Of a DNA stretch of 36,563 nt, positions 1 through 7,446 are shown in pieces; the stretch's first letter is position 1, and each line of letters starts with the position of its first letter. The position numbers were made by a program, and so were the translations under genes. The DNA comes from an uncultured Bacteriovorax sp. (GTDB lineage: Bacteria; Bdellovibrionota; Bacteriovoracia; Bacteriovoracales; Bacteriovoracaceae): positions 1 to 36,563 of the forward strand of contig CAMLRB010000004.1 of the NCBI GenBank assembly GCA_946482295.1, read 5' to 3'. Under the pieces are notes generated by a model. The model had not been told where the DNA came from. It made no database searches and was given only the letters and a program-made list of their open reading frames with translations.

Positions 1-33
1 AGAATTTTTTCGCGATCGACGGGAGAGTCATGA
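1..33 (+). CDS. possible 3' end of an upstream gene (partial)
   Basis: Frame 1 is open from the window edge and ends in a TGA at 31-33 that overlaps the ATG of the cytochrome gene as ATGA. This is the coupling style used elsewhere in the window. Only ten codons are visible, so no product can be named. The other frames are also open at the edge, so this is a weak call. Confidence 0.25.
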   Translation, partial: RIFSRSTGES

Positions 34-569
34 CTAGATTGATTGTTTTTTTAAGCGTTCTTGTGGGATTCATTTTTGCTCTAGTGATGTTCTCTTACAA
101 TTCACTTCCCGTTAATAACGAAAAATTCGACATGAAAAAAACGGCAGACGCATACCACAGTCACACTGAGATGGTTGCTCACCTTATGGCCCCAAAAGAG
201 AAGAAAGCTGAAGAGGAAGAAGTATTCGCTGAATACGCTCCGGTTGTTGATCTCAACACACCTCAACTTGTAAACGGACACAAGCTTTATAATCAGTGTA
301 TTTCTTGTCACGGTAAAGGCGGAGAAGGGAAGACTTCTCAAAAAGCTCCTTTCATCGGTGGACAGTTTGATTGGTATTTGGAAAAACAACTATCAGATAT
401 GAAAGCGGGAACACGTGTGAACGTGGCCATGCAACCAATCGTTAAAGGTCTTTCACCTCAAGACATTAAAGACGTATCAGCTTATGTTTCAAAGCTTCCT
501 TGGAAAAAAGAAATCCCGGGACAAGCGCCAGCAACGTCTGAGCCTGGTACTAATCAACCAGCTCAATAA
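30..569 (+). CDS. membrane-anchored class I cytochrome c
   Basis: This 179-residue protein has one N-terminal hydrophobic segment (about residues 4-22) that looks like an uncleaved signal anchor. A charged, Glu/Lys-rich linker follows, then a single cytochrome c domain. The heme attachment motif CISCH is at residues 90-94, and Met134 in an AMQP context is the probable distal heme ligand. It would sit on the periplasmic face of the inner membrane and shuttle electrons in a respiratory chain. The tail after the domain is rich in Pro, Thr and Gln. A GGGAG ribosome site precedes the ATG. Its TAA overlaps the next ATG (TAATG), so the two genes are translationally coupled. The exact electron partner cannot be read from this window. 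Confidence 0.88.
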   Translation: MTRLIVFLSVLVGFIFALVMFSYNSLPVNNEKFDMKKTADAYHSHTEMVAHLMAPKEKKAEEEEVFAEYAPVVDLNTPQLVNGHKLYNQCISCHGKGGEGKTSQKAPFIGGQFDWYLEKQLSDMKAGTRVNVAMQPIVKGLSPQDIKDVSAYVSKLPWKKEIPGQAPATSEPGTNQPAQ

Positions 570-1096
570 TGCCACTTTATTCTTTTAAGGGAATCGATCC
601 AACGATTGGCACTGGTGCATTCGTAGCTCCTAGTGCAGACATCATAGGAAAAGTGAATCTCGCTTCAAATGTGAACATTTGGTATCAATGTGTCGCACGT
701 GGAGACGTCAACACAATCACTGTTGGAGAAAACACAAATGTGCAAGATCTTTCCATGTTGCATGTAACGAAAGACTGGCCACTTATCATTGGTAAGAATG
801 TGAGCATCGGCCACAGTGTGACTTTGCACGGCTGTATTGTCGGTGACTCATGTTTGATTGGAATGGGAGCAGTGATCATGGATGGCGCAGAGATAGGTGC
901 TAATAGTGTAGTGGCCGGTGGCAGTGTTGTTCCACCTGGAAAAAAATATCCTCCAGGCTCAATGATTATGGGAAATCCCGCAGTCCTCAAACGTCCCCTA
1001 ACAGCAGAAGAAATGAATCAATACGGCAATCACTACAAGGCCTATGTTCTTTATAAAGATGAATATCTCGATCCTAATCTCGTCAAACGACTCTAA
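569..1096 (+). CDS. gamma-class carbonic anhydrase-like hexapeptide-repeat protein
   Basis: This 175-residue protein is built almost entirely of left-handed beta-helix hexapeptide repeats, as in the YrdA/PaaY/CaiE group of gamma carbonic anhydrase-like proteins. His65, His82 and His87 have the H-x16-H-x4-H spacing of the family's trimer-interface metal site. It also has the usual PPGSMIMGNPA segment and a C-terminal helix. It has no signal peptide, so it is probably cytoplasmic. Family members hydrate CO2 or have unproven metal-dependent activities, and hydration activity cannot be proven from sequence. The start overlaps the cytochrome stop codon. The stop overlaps the convergent redoxin gene by four bases. 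Confidence 0.87.
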   Translation: MPLYSFKGIDPTIGTGAFVAPSADIIGKVNLASNVNIWYQCVARGDVNTITVGENTNVQDLSMLHVTKDWPLIIGKNVSIGHSVTLHGCIVGDSCLIGMGAVIMDGAEIGANSVVAGGSVVPPGKKYPPGSMIMGNPAVLKRPLTAEEMNQYGNHYKAYVLYKDEYLDPNLVKRL

Positions 1097-1683
1097 TACT
1101 TAATCGCACATCCATAAGGCTTAAATGAACTCACTGGTATTGGTTTGTTGTTCATGGCCGCCTCTAAAGTCATCCTAACGAAATTTTTAGCATTAGGTAT
1201 GTCTTTTGGATCATATGAAGGGTTATCATCTATTGCACCAGCAAAGAGTACTTTATGTTCAGGATCAAGAACGAACATGTGCGGAGTCGTCTTGGCGCCG
1301 TAAAGTCTTCCTACTTTTCCATCAAAATCTTGCAGTACTGTTGTAGGAGAAGCACTAAGTGATTTTTTAGTGGCGAGGGCCTCTGATGCAGACTCGTGGC
1401 CTTGTTTTCCAGTGGCAGATGAATTGATCGTCAGCCAGACAACTTTCCGCTCTGTGAATCTTTTTTGTAATGCCTGCATGTTCTTTGCCCCATAATGTTT
1501 TTTTACAAACGGGCAGTCTTTATTAAACCACTCTAAGACAACAAACTTGCCTTTGAAGTCTGAGAGTTTTTGTGTTTTGTTTTCATAATCTGTGAGAGTA
1601 AAATCCGGCGCTATCTGTCCTGGAATGACCTCTGCTGAAAGTATTGACGACCAGAGCAGTGTGAACGCTAATATTTTTTTCAA
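1093..1683 (-). CDS. exported redoxin (AhpC/TSA-thioredoxin fold) with C-terminal GCxIKY tail
   Basis: This 196-residue protein has a signal peptide (about residues 1-17) and a thioredoxin-fold redoxin domain. The active-site region reads NKDCPF, so the first Cys of the usual CxxC is missing. A second Cys lies in the last six residues (GCAIKY). The family is typically periplasmic and redox-related. That the tail Cys acts as a resolving partner is an inference. The start is TTG: the codon before it is a stop, and AAGGAG lies six bases upstream. It is the last gene of a three-gene operon, ten bases after the related redoxin gene. Confidence 0.8.
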   Translation of the reverse strand: MKKILAFTLLWSSILSAEVIPGQIAPDFTLTDYENKTQKLSDFKGKFVVLEWFNKDCPFVKKHYGAKNMQALQKRFTERKVVWLTINSSATGKQGHESASEALATKKSLSASPTTVLQDFDGKVGRLYGAKTTPHMFVLDPEHKVLFAGAIDDNPSYDPKDIPNAKNFVRMTLEAAMNNKPIPVSSFKPYGCAIKY

Positions 1684-1693
1684 TCATCACTCC

Positions 1694-2248
1694 TTAATAT
1701 GTAATTTCGCATCCAAAGTTTTTAGTTTTTTTATTTTTAACGGATTCATTCTTAAGAGTACTAGCAATAGCATCTTCAAGATAATTTTCAGTTGGTTTTT
1801 CTTTCGTTCCATCGAATGTAAACTGATTATTGATCGCTCCTTGGTAAAGGACTTCATTCTTTTTCAAATCAATCAAGGCCACTTCACCAAATGTTGTGAA
1901 TCCCAGGCCCTTTAACAGTTTAGTTTCGGGATTTTTATAAATTATTGGTACAATTTTGAAATCCTTTCTCTCTTCTTCAATTTTTTCATCACTCATAGAG
2001 GCAATGGTATTAACCAAAAAGAAGGAGACAGATTTTTTTTCTAGTTCTTTTCCCAGACGATTGATCGTCGGAACATGCTTTCTAAGGATTGGGCATTCAG
2101 CACCAAAAGCAAGTATAACAGCATAACGGCTTTTTGAAAGATCTGTGAAGGATTTGGTCTCTCCATTCATTGCTACTAATTTTTCTGTTTTGATATCTAG
2201 AGCAAAAGCAGACAGAGAAAAATAGAAAGATATGAACAATAATTTCAT
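1694..2248 (-). CDS. second exported redoxin, paralogue of the downstream gene
   Basis: This 184-residue protein has a short signal peptide and a redoxin domain. A lone Cys sits at the active-site position (AECPIL, lacking the first CxxC cysteine), and the C-terminus is GCEITY, matching the GCAIKY tail of the next gene. The two are diverged paralogues. The predicted location is periplasmic. The ATG overlaps the TAA of the upstream fusion gene by one base (TAATG), so translation is probably coupled. Compared with classical AhpC or TlpA proteins it lacks the CxxC pair. A role in thiol or metal chemistry next to the copper/heme fusion protein is plausible but unproven. Confidence 0.78.
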   Translation of the reverse strand: MKLLFISFYFSLSAFALDIKTEKLVAMNGETKSFTDLSKSRYAVILAFGAECPILRKHVPTINRLGKELEKKSVSFFLVNTIASMSDEKIEEERKDFKIVPIIYKNPETKLLKGLGFTTFGEVALIDLKKNEVLYQGAINNQFTFDGTKEKPTENYLEDAIASTLKNESVKNKKTKNFGCEITY

Positions 2249-3987
2249 TAAGGCTCCAGATAAAGAAAACGTGGCAGATAATTTTCATCTTTAGAAACAG
2301 ATGTGCCAATTTTTACAGGTCGTTTAAAATCGGTAATAGCTTTATTTCCTTTTGAATTATCATAAATGATTTGAGTGCTGAGAATCGAACCTTTTGGAAC
2401 TAAAACAGACTCTTTTAAGATAGAAGAGAGCTGGTTTTTATACTGATAAGTAGGAAATGAGAAAAGCACATTTGAAGTTTTTTCACCAGGCCTTTGAAAT
2501 GTAACTTTGCCTGATTTGCCCCGATAATGCATATGCAGACCGAATCCTTTAATCAACATGTCATACTCTGTCTGGTAATCCAGCTGAACGACAGAGTGTG
2601 CTTCATTAGGCGCAGCGATCACAGATCCATTCAAAGGTGTCATCGAAAAACGTTTCATAACCATTTTGGGGTTTGCTGTTGGTAATTTATAAATCGCAAA
2701 TTCAACTTTGCTAACTTCATCCTTTCCACTGGGATTATAGTGAATCTCAAAATTCAGATAGGAGCCTTTAGGAATATGATAAAGAGTTCCGCCAGGAGCA
2801 GATTGAAAACCCTGCCTACGGGATACATGAATAATATTCGGATCCAAAAATTTTACGGAATCAACTTTTTTTCCATTAACATAACCATTAATAGGGACCG
2901 GATTATTTCCATAGAGACTTAACATCTCTGTCTTTGCAATTGGTTTTCCTTTTAAATCAACAAGCGGAAAAGGTTTGTCACTAAAATGAAGTGCAAGATG
3001 ATGGGCCACATTTTCATTGACGTTTATTTCGAAATTACTGAAATAAATATCTTCTGTAGTTGGCGTAGTAGTTGTGTAATGCTTGTAGAAATCAGAACCG
3101 CTCGCCAATACACTTTCATCCGGACGACTGATAAGAACAATTCTATTATGCTCTTCACCATTCAATGATTCTTTTTTCCATTTTTTCTTTCTTTCGCGGA
3201 TGATCTGAAAAACATCTTCATCTTTCTGAGTGAATGGAGCTCCTGCATTCAGCCATGCAACGACCTTACGAATATCTGCATTGGTATGTTCAGTGTCCAA
3301 AGCTCCATAATAAGGATCTGCCCCAGGTGGCATCCGTTTGAGTTGAATTGTTTTCAACATCATCTTTCTCCAGTCTTTTATCGTGTTCAATGACTGGAAA
3401 TAAGTAAATCCTTGCATTTTATTATGACAGTTCAGGCATGCTCTGCTGAATGAATAAGAAATTTGATCCTGAAAATTCTGGCCATCGATAGTTTCAAAAA
3501 AAAGTGGACAAGAAAATTGTACATTGGAGAAAGTTTTTACGACATTATCTTTTTTAAAATCGTAAATGACATAATCTCCTGCCTGTCTAAAACGGAGTTC
3601 TTTGGCCAGTTGTTGAAATTCATCTAGCATAACAACAGTCTTCGGAAATTTTTCTGTGAGAGATTCTCTGCTCACATCAAAACGGCTATTCATTAAGAGT
3701 ATAGAAGTATTTTTAAATTTCTTCTCAAGCTCTTTGATTTGTTTGTGCTGTTTATCCACTTCACAAACTGGATCGAAAGAATAGATCAAGGCCTTGGTTT
3801 TTTTTGAGAAATCAGAAAATGACCAGGCATCACCAAATTGATCACTGAGACGAAAATCCAAATTTTCAGCCAAGAGTTGTTTCTGAACACTTTCAATATA
3901 GAGTTCATCGTCTTTTTTTGTGCCCATCATGTCTTCAGCAAAGGCCGATGACAGCAAGTAAAGGAAGATTACAAAAACGAATTTCAT
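2248..3987 (-). CDS. redoxin / cytochrome c / copper type II monooxygenase-like fusion, exported
   Basis: This 579-residue protein starts at the ATG that opens a good signal peptide (residues 1-17, ending SSAFA). A TTG 12 codons upstream would spoil it. Domains in order: a redoxin-like segment (about 40-170); a cytochrome c-like segment with CLNCH near residue 185 and a Met-Pro-Pro-Gly distal-ligand loop; and a C-terminal half resembling ascorbate-dependent copper type II (PHM/DBH-fold) proteins. That half has an HH pair in NVAHHLALHF, an HMHYRGK motif and a YDNS segment. Where relatives often show DEM near the end, this one has DEN, so one copper-ligand Met may be missing. It is the first gene of the operon with the two redoxins. 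Substrate unknown. Confidence 0.72.
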   Translation of the reverse strand: MKFVFVIFLYLLSSAFAEDMMGTKKDDELYIESVQKQLLAENLDFRLSDQFGDAWSFSDFSKKTKALIYSFDPVCEVDKQHKQIKELEKKFKNTSILLMNSRFDVSRESLTEKFPKTVVMLDEFQQLAKELRFRQAGDYVIYDFKKDNVVKTFSNVQFSCPLFFETIDGQNFQDQISYSFSRACLNCHNKMQGFTYFQSLNTIKDWRKMMLKTIQLKRMPPGADPYYGALDTEHTNADIRKVVAWLNAGAPFTQKDEDVFQIIRERKKKWKKESLNGEEHNRIVLISRPDESVLASGSDFYKHYTTTTPTTEDIYFSNFEINVNENVAHHLALHFSDKPFPLVDLKGKPIAKTEMLSLYGNNPVPINGYVNGKKVDSVKFLDPNIIHVSRRQGFQSAPGGTLYHIPKGSYLNFEIHYNPSGKDEVSKVEFAIYKLPTANPKMVMKRFSMTPLNGSVIAAPNEAHSVVQLDYQTEYDMLIKGFGLHMHYRGKSGKVTFQRPGEKTSNVLFSFPTYQYKNQLSSILKESVLVPKGSILSTQIIYDNSKGNKAITDFKRPVKIGTSVSKDENYLPRFLYLEP

Positions 3988-4028
3988 AGCTAATAGTATC
4001 CGGCCAAAGCGAATTCCTAGCAATCAAA

Positions 4029-4049
4029 AGTGTCTAAAAAATAGACACT
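4029..4049. promoter_or_regulatory. palindrome AGTGTCTA-N5-TAGACACT, probable operator
   Basis: A perfect 8-bp inverted repeat with an all-A spacer lies in the divergent region between the redoxin operon and the 660-residue secreted protein gene. A further AGTGTC half-site follows at 4052-4057. The core TGTCTAAAAAATAGACA differs by one base from a core at 27633-27649, also in a divergent region in front of a secreted-protein gene. The binding protein is unknown. Confidence 0.55.
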
Positions 4050-4125
4050 CAAGTGTCACCCGGTTGCACAGATCGGTGGATCTCTTTCAAACCAGCCACT
4101 TGAAATTACAGTATCCATAAGAGGC

Positions 4126-4191
4126 ATGAAAGTTGCTCATTTTGCATTACTATTATTGTTTTTGGCGAGGCCTCTATGCTTCATCTCATGA
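4126..4191 (+). CDS. possible 21-residue hydrophobic leader peptide
   Basis: An ATG at 4126 has an AGAGG six bases upstream and reads a short Leu-rich peptide that looks like a signal sequence. It stops at TGA 4189-4191. That stop overlaps an in-frame ATG of the next gene (codon 5, at 4188) as ATGA. It may be a coupling leader or chance. It could also be the remnant of a frameshift, because two signal-like stretches follow each other in different frames. Confidence 0.25.
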   Translation: MKVAHFALLLLFLARPLCFIS

Positions 4192-6158
4192 TTGCTTCTT
4201 TAATTGCACTAGTCATGGCCGTTTCACCTTGGGCAGCATTTGCTCAAGAGATTGATATGAAACGAGGTGATTATCTTATTAAAAAATACAACACTTCATT
4301 TGAGAGACCAAAATCATGTCCATTAGCTTCTAAAAGATTTTCAGATCTTATTGCTAAAACGGAAGCCATCAAGGGCGTTCTGAAAAGCAATTGTATGAAT
4401 AAAGAAGAAGATAAAATGAGTGAAGTCTTAACTTCTATAAAAGAAATTCAAGAAGAACTAAAAAATAAAAACATGGTTTCAAACTCCAGTAATTCAGTGG
4501 GGAATTTACTCAATCAAATCAATGGTTCATCTTCATCTTCATCAAGTTCAACATCTTCTTTGAGTGGTTTAAAATTTTCAGCACTCTTTTCTAACATCAC
4601 AACGATGTTCAAAAAAAATCAATGTAGCATGGATGACGGTCGTGTATTAGAAATGACTGCCGATCTAATCTACGATTCGACTCAGCTTGGTGTTCTTGCT
4701 GGTAACGAGCTGGGATTAGTTGTAGCGGGTGCTGGTTTTCTCGTTTCTTCGGCCCTTCGTCTTATCGATCTTATATTTAAACAACGATTTGACTTCGATA
4801 AAACTGCTGATCGTCAATCGTTCATCAAATTAAATTGTTCATTCTATGAAATTCGTCGCGAGCTCGATTTAAATGGTGTGTTTGATCTTGAAACAAATTC
4901 GTCGAAAGAAGACTACCGTGACATCAAGGCCATTACAGAGTCTGTCAGCAAAGAAATTAAAAGAATTGAAGAAGAGACAACAAACCTTTCAAAAACTCAC
5001 GAAGAAATGGATCGTAAAGAATTTAATGATAAAATTGGCAATTTAGGTGAATTCAAAAAAACAATCAACCGTATACATGGTTATATGTTAGCAGGAATTA
5101 CTGCTACTGAAATTCCTTCCGAGACACAAAAACTTCTAATGATTTCAAAACTTGCTCAGGATTACGATATCTTCGTTACACAGTTTGCATTTTATAAAAG
5201 TTTGGGGCTGAGCTCAATTCCGATGCTCGATTCGCTCTTTCTCAATGAAATGAAAATCTTTGATTCGATTAATGAAGCCTCTTTTACCCAAACTTTAAGT
5301 CTTTCGGCCAAAGACTTTAATGATACAATTCGGGCAAAAATTCTCTTTCATATTATTCGCATTAATGACGATATCTCAAAAAAAGAAACGAAGCTTGCTG
5401 AAGGTAGTGTAAAAGTTAAAAAAGAAGCAGCGACAGCTCTTGAAAAGAAAAAAGCAGAACTCACTGCTAAGTTGCTAGAGCTGAATAAAGTTCAAAATCG
5501 TTTAGGAAATATTGTTTCACCTGACGAATATTCTGGTCTCGATGATGGATCGGAAAACTTAGTGGCCATCCTCGACAACCATAAAAATATTTCCACACAA
5601 ATCTATGGAGAGTGGGGAGAGAAGTTTTTAAAGTATGCAACGATCAGAAGTAGTGATGCCTCAAAAGAATTTGCAGAAAAGGCTGCTCGCTTCAGAAGCA
5701 ATTATAGCGAAATCATTACTAAGAATAAGCCAGAGAAAGTTTCACTTTCTTATCTGTGTCAGGATGCTCAACGATTGAGACTACTGTATAAAAATGCCGA
5801 TAGCATTGTACAAGAGGGATTTGATTTCATTGTGACTAATAAAGACATCATCCATACTGATGCGAAAAACCATTACAACCGTGAGTTGAATGAAGAGCGT
5901 AACACAGGTAATGCAGTTAACTCGATTGAACGCATTCAAAGACATTATAAATCAGCAGTCCTCGCTGTAAGAAAGATTAAAGGTCAACCAATAGATCCTT
6001 CTGAAGAAGCAACATATCTTCAAAGATCATTTTTAGGTGGGACATATATTGGAAGAGCGATGTTAGACGTAACGAATGCTAAGATTGAAGCACGACTTAT
6101 ACAAGAAATTTACGATCGTGTTAATTGCCAGAAGACACTTGCTGATGAATTGCATTGA
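4176..6158 (+). CDS. large secreted protein of unknown family, helical with Ser-rich linker
   Basis: I do not recognise this 660-residue protein. It opens with a clear signal peptide (cleavage probably after AFA, near residue 23). A Lys/Glu-rich helical stretch follows, then a poly-Ser linker near residues 115-130 encoded by tandem TCATCT-like units. A hydrophobic stretch at about 173-203 could enter a membrane. A long, mostly charged helical region, probably coiled coil, follows, with KKEAATALEKKKAEL-like heptads near 410-440. Six cysteines are spread through the mature protein and would suit periplasmic disulfides. GAGG lies five bases before the ATG. Codon 5 (4188) is an alternative start. 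Its last 38 bases overlap the convergent acyltransferase gene. Confidence 0.7.
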   Translation: MLHLMIASLIALVMAVSPWAAFAQEIDMKRGDYLIKKYNTSFERPKSCPLASKRFSDLIAKTEAIKGVLKSNCMNKEEDKMSEVLTSIKEIQEELKNKNMVSNSSNSVGNLLNQINGSSSSSSSSTSSLSGLKFSALFSNITTMFKKNQCSMDDGRVLEMTADLIYDSTQLGVLAGNELGLVVAGAGFLVSSALRLIDLIFKQRFDFDKTADRQSFIKLNCSFYEIRRELDLNGVFDLETNSSKEDYRDIKAITESVSKEIKRIEEETTNLSKTHEEMDRKEFNDKIGNLGEFKKTINRIHGYMLAGITATEIPSETQKLLMISKLAQDYDIFVTQFAFYKSLGLSSIPMLDSLFLNEMKIFDSINEASFTQTLSLSAKDFNDTIRAKILFHIIRINDDISKKETKLAEGSVKVKKEAATALEKKKAELTAKLLELNKVQNRLGNIVSPDEYSGLDDGSENLVAILDNHKNISTQIYGEWGEKFLKYATIRSSDASKEFAEKAARFRSNYSEIITKNKPEKVSLSYLCQDAQRLRLLYKNADSIVQEGFDFIVTNKDIIHTDAKNHYNRELNEERNTGNAVNSIERIQRHYKSAVLAVRKIKGQPIDPSEEATYLQRSFLGGTYIGRAMLDVTNAKIEARLIQEIYDRVNCQKTLADELH

Positions 6159-6792
6159 TCGCAATAGTTTCCCCGTCGCAAATTTTCTCAGCAACTTGAA
6201 CGAGAATTGAATCAAAATGGTCGCGAGTGATAGTTTCGTCCACGACTATTGGTTCACCAATGACAATAACGATTCTACTAAAAGGTTTCGGAACTCTGAA
6301 CTGATCCCAGCTTTTAGCGAATGTCCAAAAATTTGTTGGATAGGCCGAAAGGGGAACGATGGGAACTTTTGCCAATCTAGCAATTTCAACGATCCCAGGT
6401 TTTACAACTTTTGAAGGTCCTTTAGGGCCATCAACCGTAATGGCACCAGGTAAACCACTTTTTAATTTTTTTACGATTTCAAGAACGGCTTTCTTTCCCC
6501 CTCGAGTTGAACTTCCTCTCACGGGTTTGTGTCCGAATTTTTCACAAGTCACAGCAACAAGTTCACCATCTTTAGATTCAGAAACAATCATGGTGTAACT
6601 TTCTTCGCCGGTAGAATGGGAAAGCATGGTCCCTATAAGATTTTGATGCCAACAAGCAAAGATAAAACTTCCGGCCGGACTTTTACTTTTTGCTAATGCT
6701 TTATTTTCTTTACCAATATATTGATAACGATATGTGAAATTCAACAGGCGAATAAAAAGATAGAGAATTTGGGAAATGATTTTAATTTTCAT
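6121..6792 (-). CDS. DUF374-family lysophospholipid acyltransferase-like protein
   Basis: This 223-residue protein resembles the DUF374 group of the PlsC-like acyltransferase superfamily. The active-site motif is CWHQN rather than the usual HxxxxD. A VDGPKGP block and a VVPLSAY block follow, both typical of the group. Members are thought to move acyl chains onto lipid A-like or lysophospholipid acceptors at the inner membrane. The N-terminal segment (about 4-20) is hydrophobic. I chose the ATG at 6792, one base after the oxygenase stop, because the protein start there fits the family. A longer version from 6840 would overlap the neighbour by 47 bases. Its 3' end overlaps the convergent secreted-protein gene. 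Confidence 0.8.
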   Translation of the reverse strand: MKIKIISQILYLFIRLLNFTYRYQYIGKENKALAKSKSPAGSFIFACWHQNLIGTMLSHSTGEESYTMIVSESKDGELVAVTCEKFGHKPVRGSSTRGGKKAVLEIVKKLKSGLPGAITVDGPKGPSKVVKPGIVEIARLAKVPIVPLSAYPTNFWTFAKSWDQFRVPKPFSRIVIVIGEPIVVDETITRDHFDSILVQVAEKICDGETIAINAIHQQVSSGN

Positions 6793-6793
6793 A

Positions 6794-7372
6794 CTATTCA
6801 ATGTCCGTTCGAAACCAACCCGTGAGAGAAAAACGGTCATCCTTTGTTTCTAAAACTTCATGATAAATTTTATCACTTAAGAAGCATACCATCGTTCCGG
6901 TTTCAGGTTTAATTTTTGTTTCGACAACATTCGGTTCATCACGTTTAAAAATCACCAATTCTCCACCTTGATCAGGAGTATTTAAATATGTGATAGAGGA
7001 GAGGACACGTTGGTTGGTATTTTGATGTTGATCCAAATGTTTTTTGTAATATCCACCGACTTGATAATGGGCATAGTGGCATTCGAAACTTTTGATGCCT
7101 AAGTAGAGTGTTCTGTTCACGACTTCTTTGAGTTCTTGCATTTCAGTTAAAAATTTTTTCTGTGACGGTGTGCAATCTGAAGGATCAAGCCAGGCAATCG
7201 AATCTTTACGAATGGATTCATTTACAATCGTTTGGCCTTTTCCCACCCCAGCTTTTTTCATTTCTTGAGGTCTATCGTGAATCAACTCTTGGCATAATTC
7301 CGTTGAGAGAAAATTTTTGGCCACATACCAACCCTTTTCCACAAGCTGATCAATGAGTATTTCTTTGTCCAT
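6794..7372 (-). CDS. 2OG-Fe(II) oxygenase (prolyl 4-hydroxylase-like)
   Basis: This 192-residue protein has the double-stranded beta-helix of 2-oxoglutarate/iron dioxygenases. The iron triad is visible as His112 and Asp114 (HLD) with His171 (YHEV). Arg180 is the likely 2-oxoglutarate carboxylate binder. A GGYYKKHLD segment precedes the first His, as in small bacterial prolyl-hydroxylase-like enzymes. There is no signal peptide. The substrate cannot be inferred; related small enzymes hydroxylate ribosomal proteins or translation factors. A TTG two codons upstream is an alternative start, but ATG is preferred, with a TAGG eight bases upstream. It forms a two-gene operon with the acyltransferase. 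Confidence 0.83.
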   Translation of the reverse strand: MDKEILIDQLVEKGWYVAKNFLSTELCQELIHDRPQEMKKAGVGKGQTIVNESIRKDSIAWLDPSDCTPSQKKFLTEMQELKEVVNRTLYLGIKSFECHYAHYQVGGYYKKHLDQHQNTNQRVLSSITYLNTPDQGGELVIFKRDEPNVVETKIKPETGTMVCFLSDKIYHEVLETKDDRFSLTGWFRTDIE

Positions 7373-7393
7373 GCACAAAACCTAGCTTATAAT
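7365..7393 (+). promoter_or_regulatory. promoter of the first terC gene
   Basis: TTGTCC (7365-7370) and a perfect TATAAT (7388-7393) are separated by 17 bases. The gene start follows 53 bases later. The element overlaps the first codons of the divergent oxygenase gene, so transcription of the two may interfere. Confidence 0.6.
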
Positions 7394-7446
7394 GTGGAAG
7401 ATTTCAATGAGCGTACGTTTAAAAAGTACTAATTAAGGAGTGTCCT

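Noticed and set aside
685..990. minus-strand open frame inside the gamma-carbonic-anhydrase gene
   Set aside because: The plus-strand gene has a full family match with metal-site histidines; the opposing frame looks like a shadow with no recognisable motif or ribosome site.
4053..4069. sigma-54-like element (TGTCAC-N4-TTGCAC)
   Set aside because: Lacks the GG of the -24 box and the spacing is one base short.
7381..7446. yybP-ykoY manganese riboswitch before terC
   Set aside because: The leader between the -10 box and the start codon is about 50 bases, too short for that riboswitch, and no conserved helices are seen.
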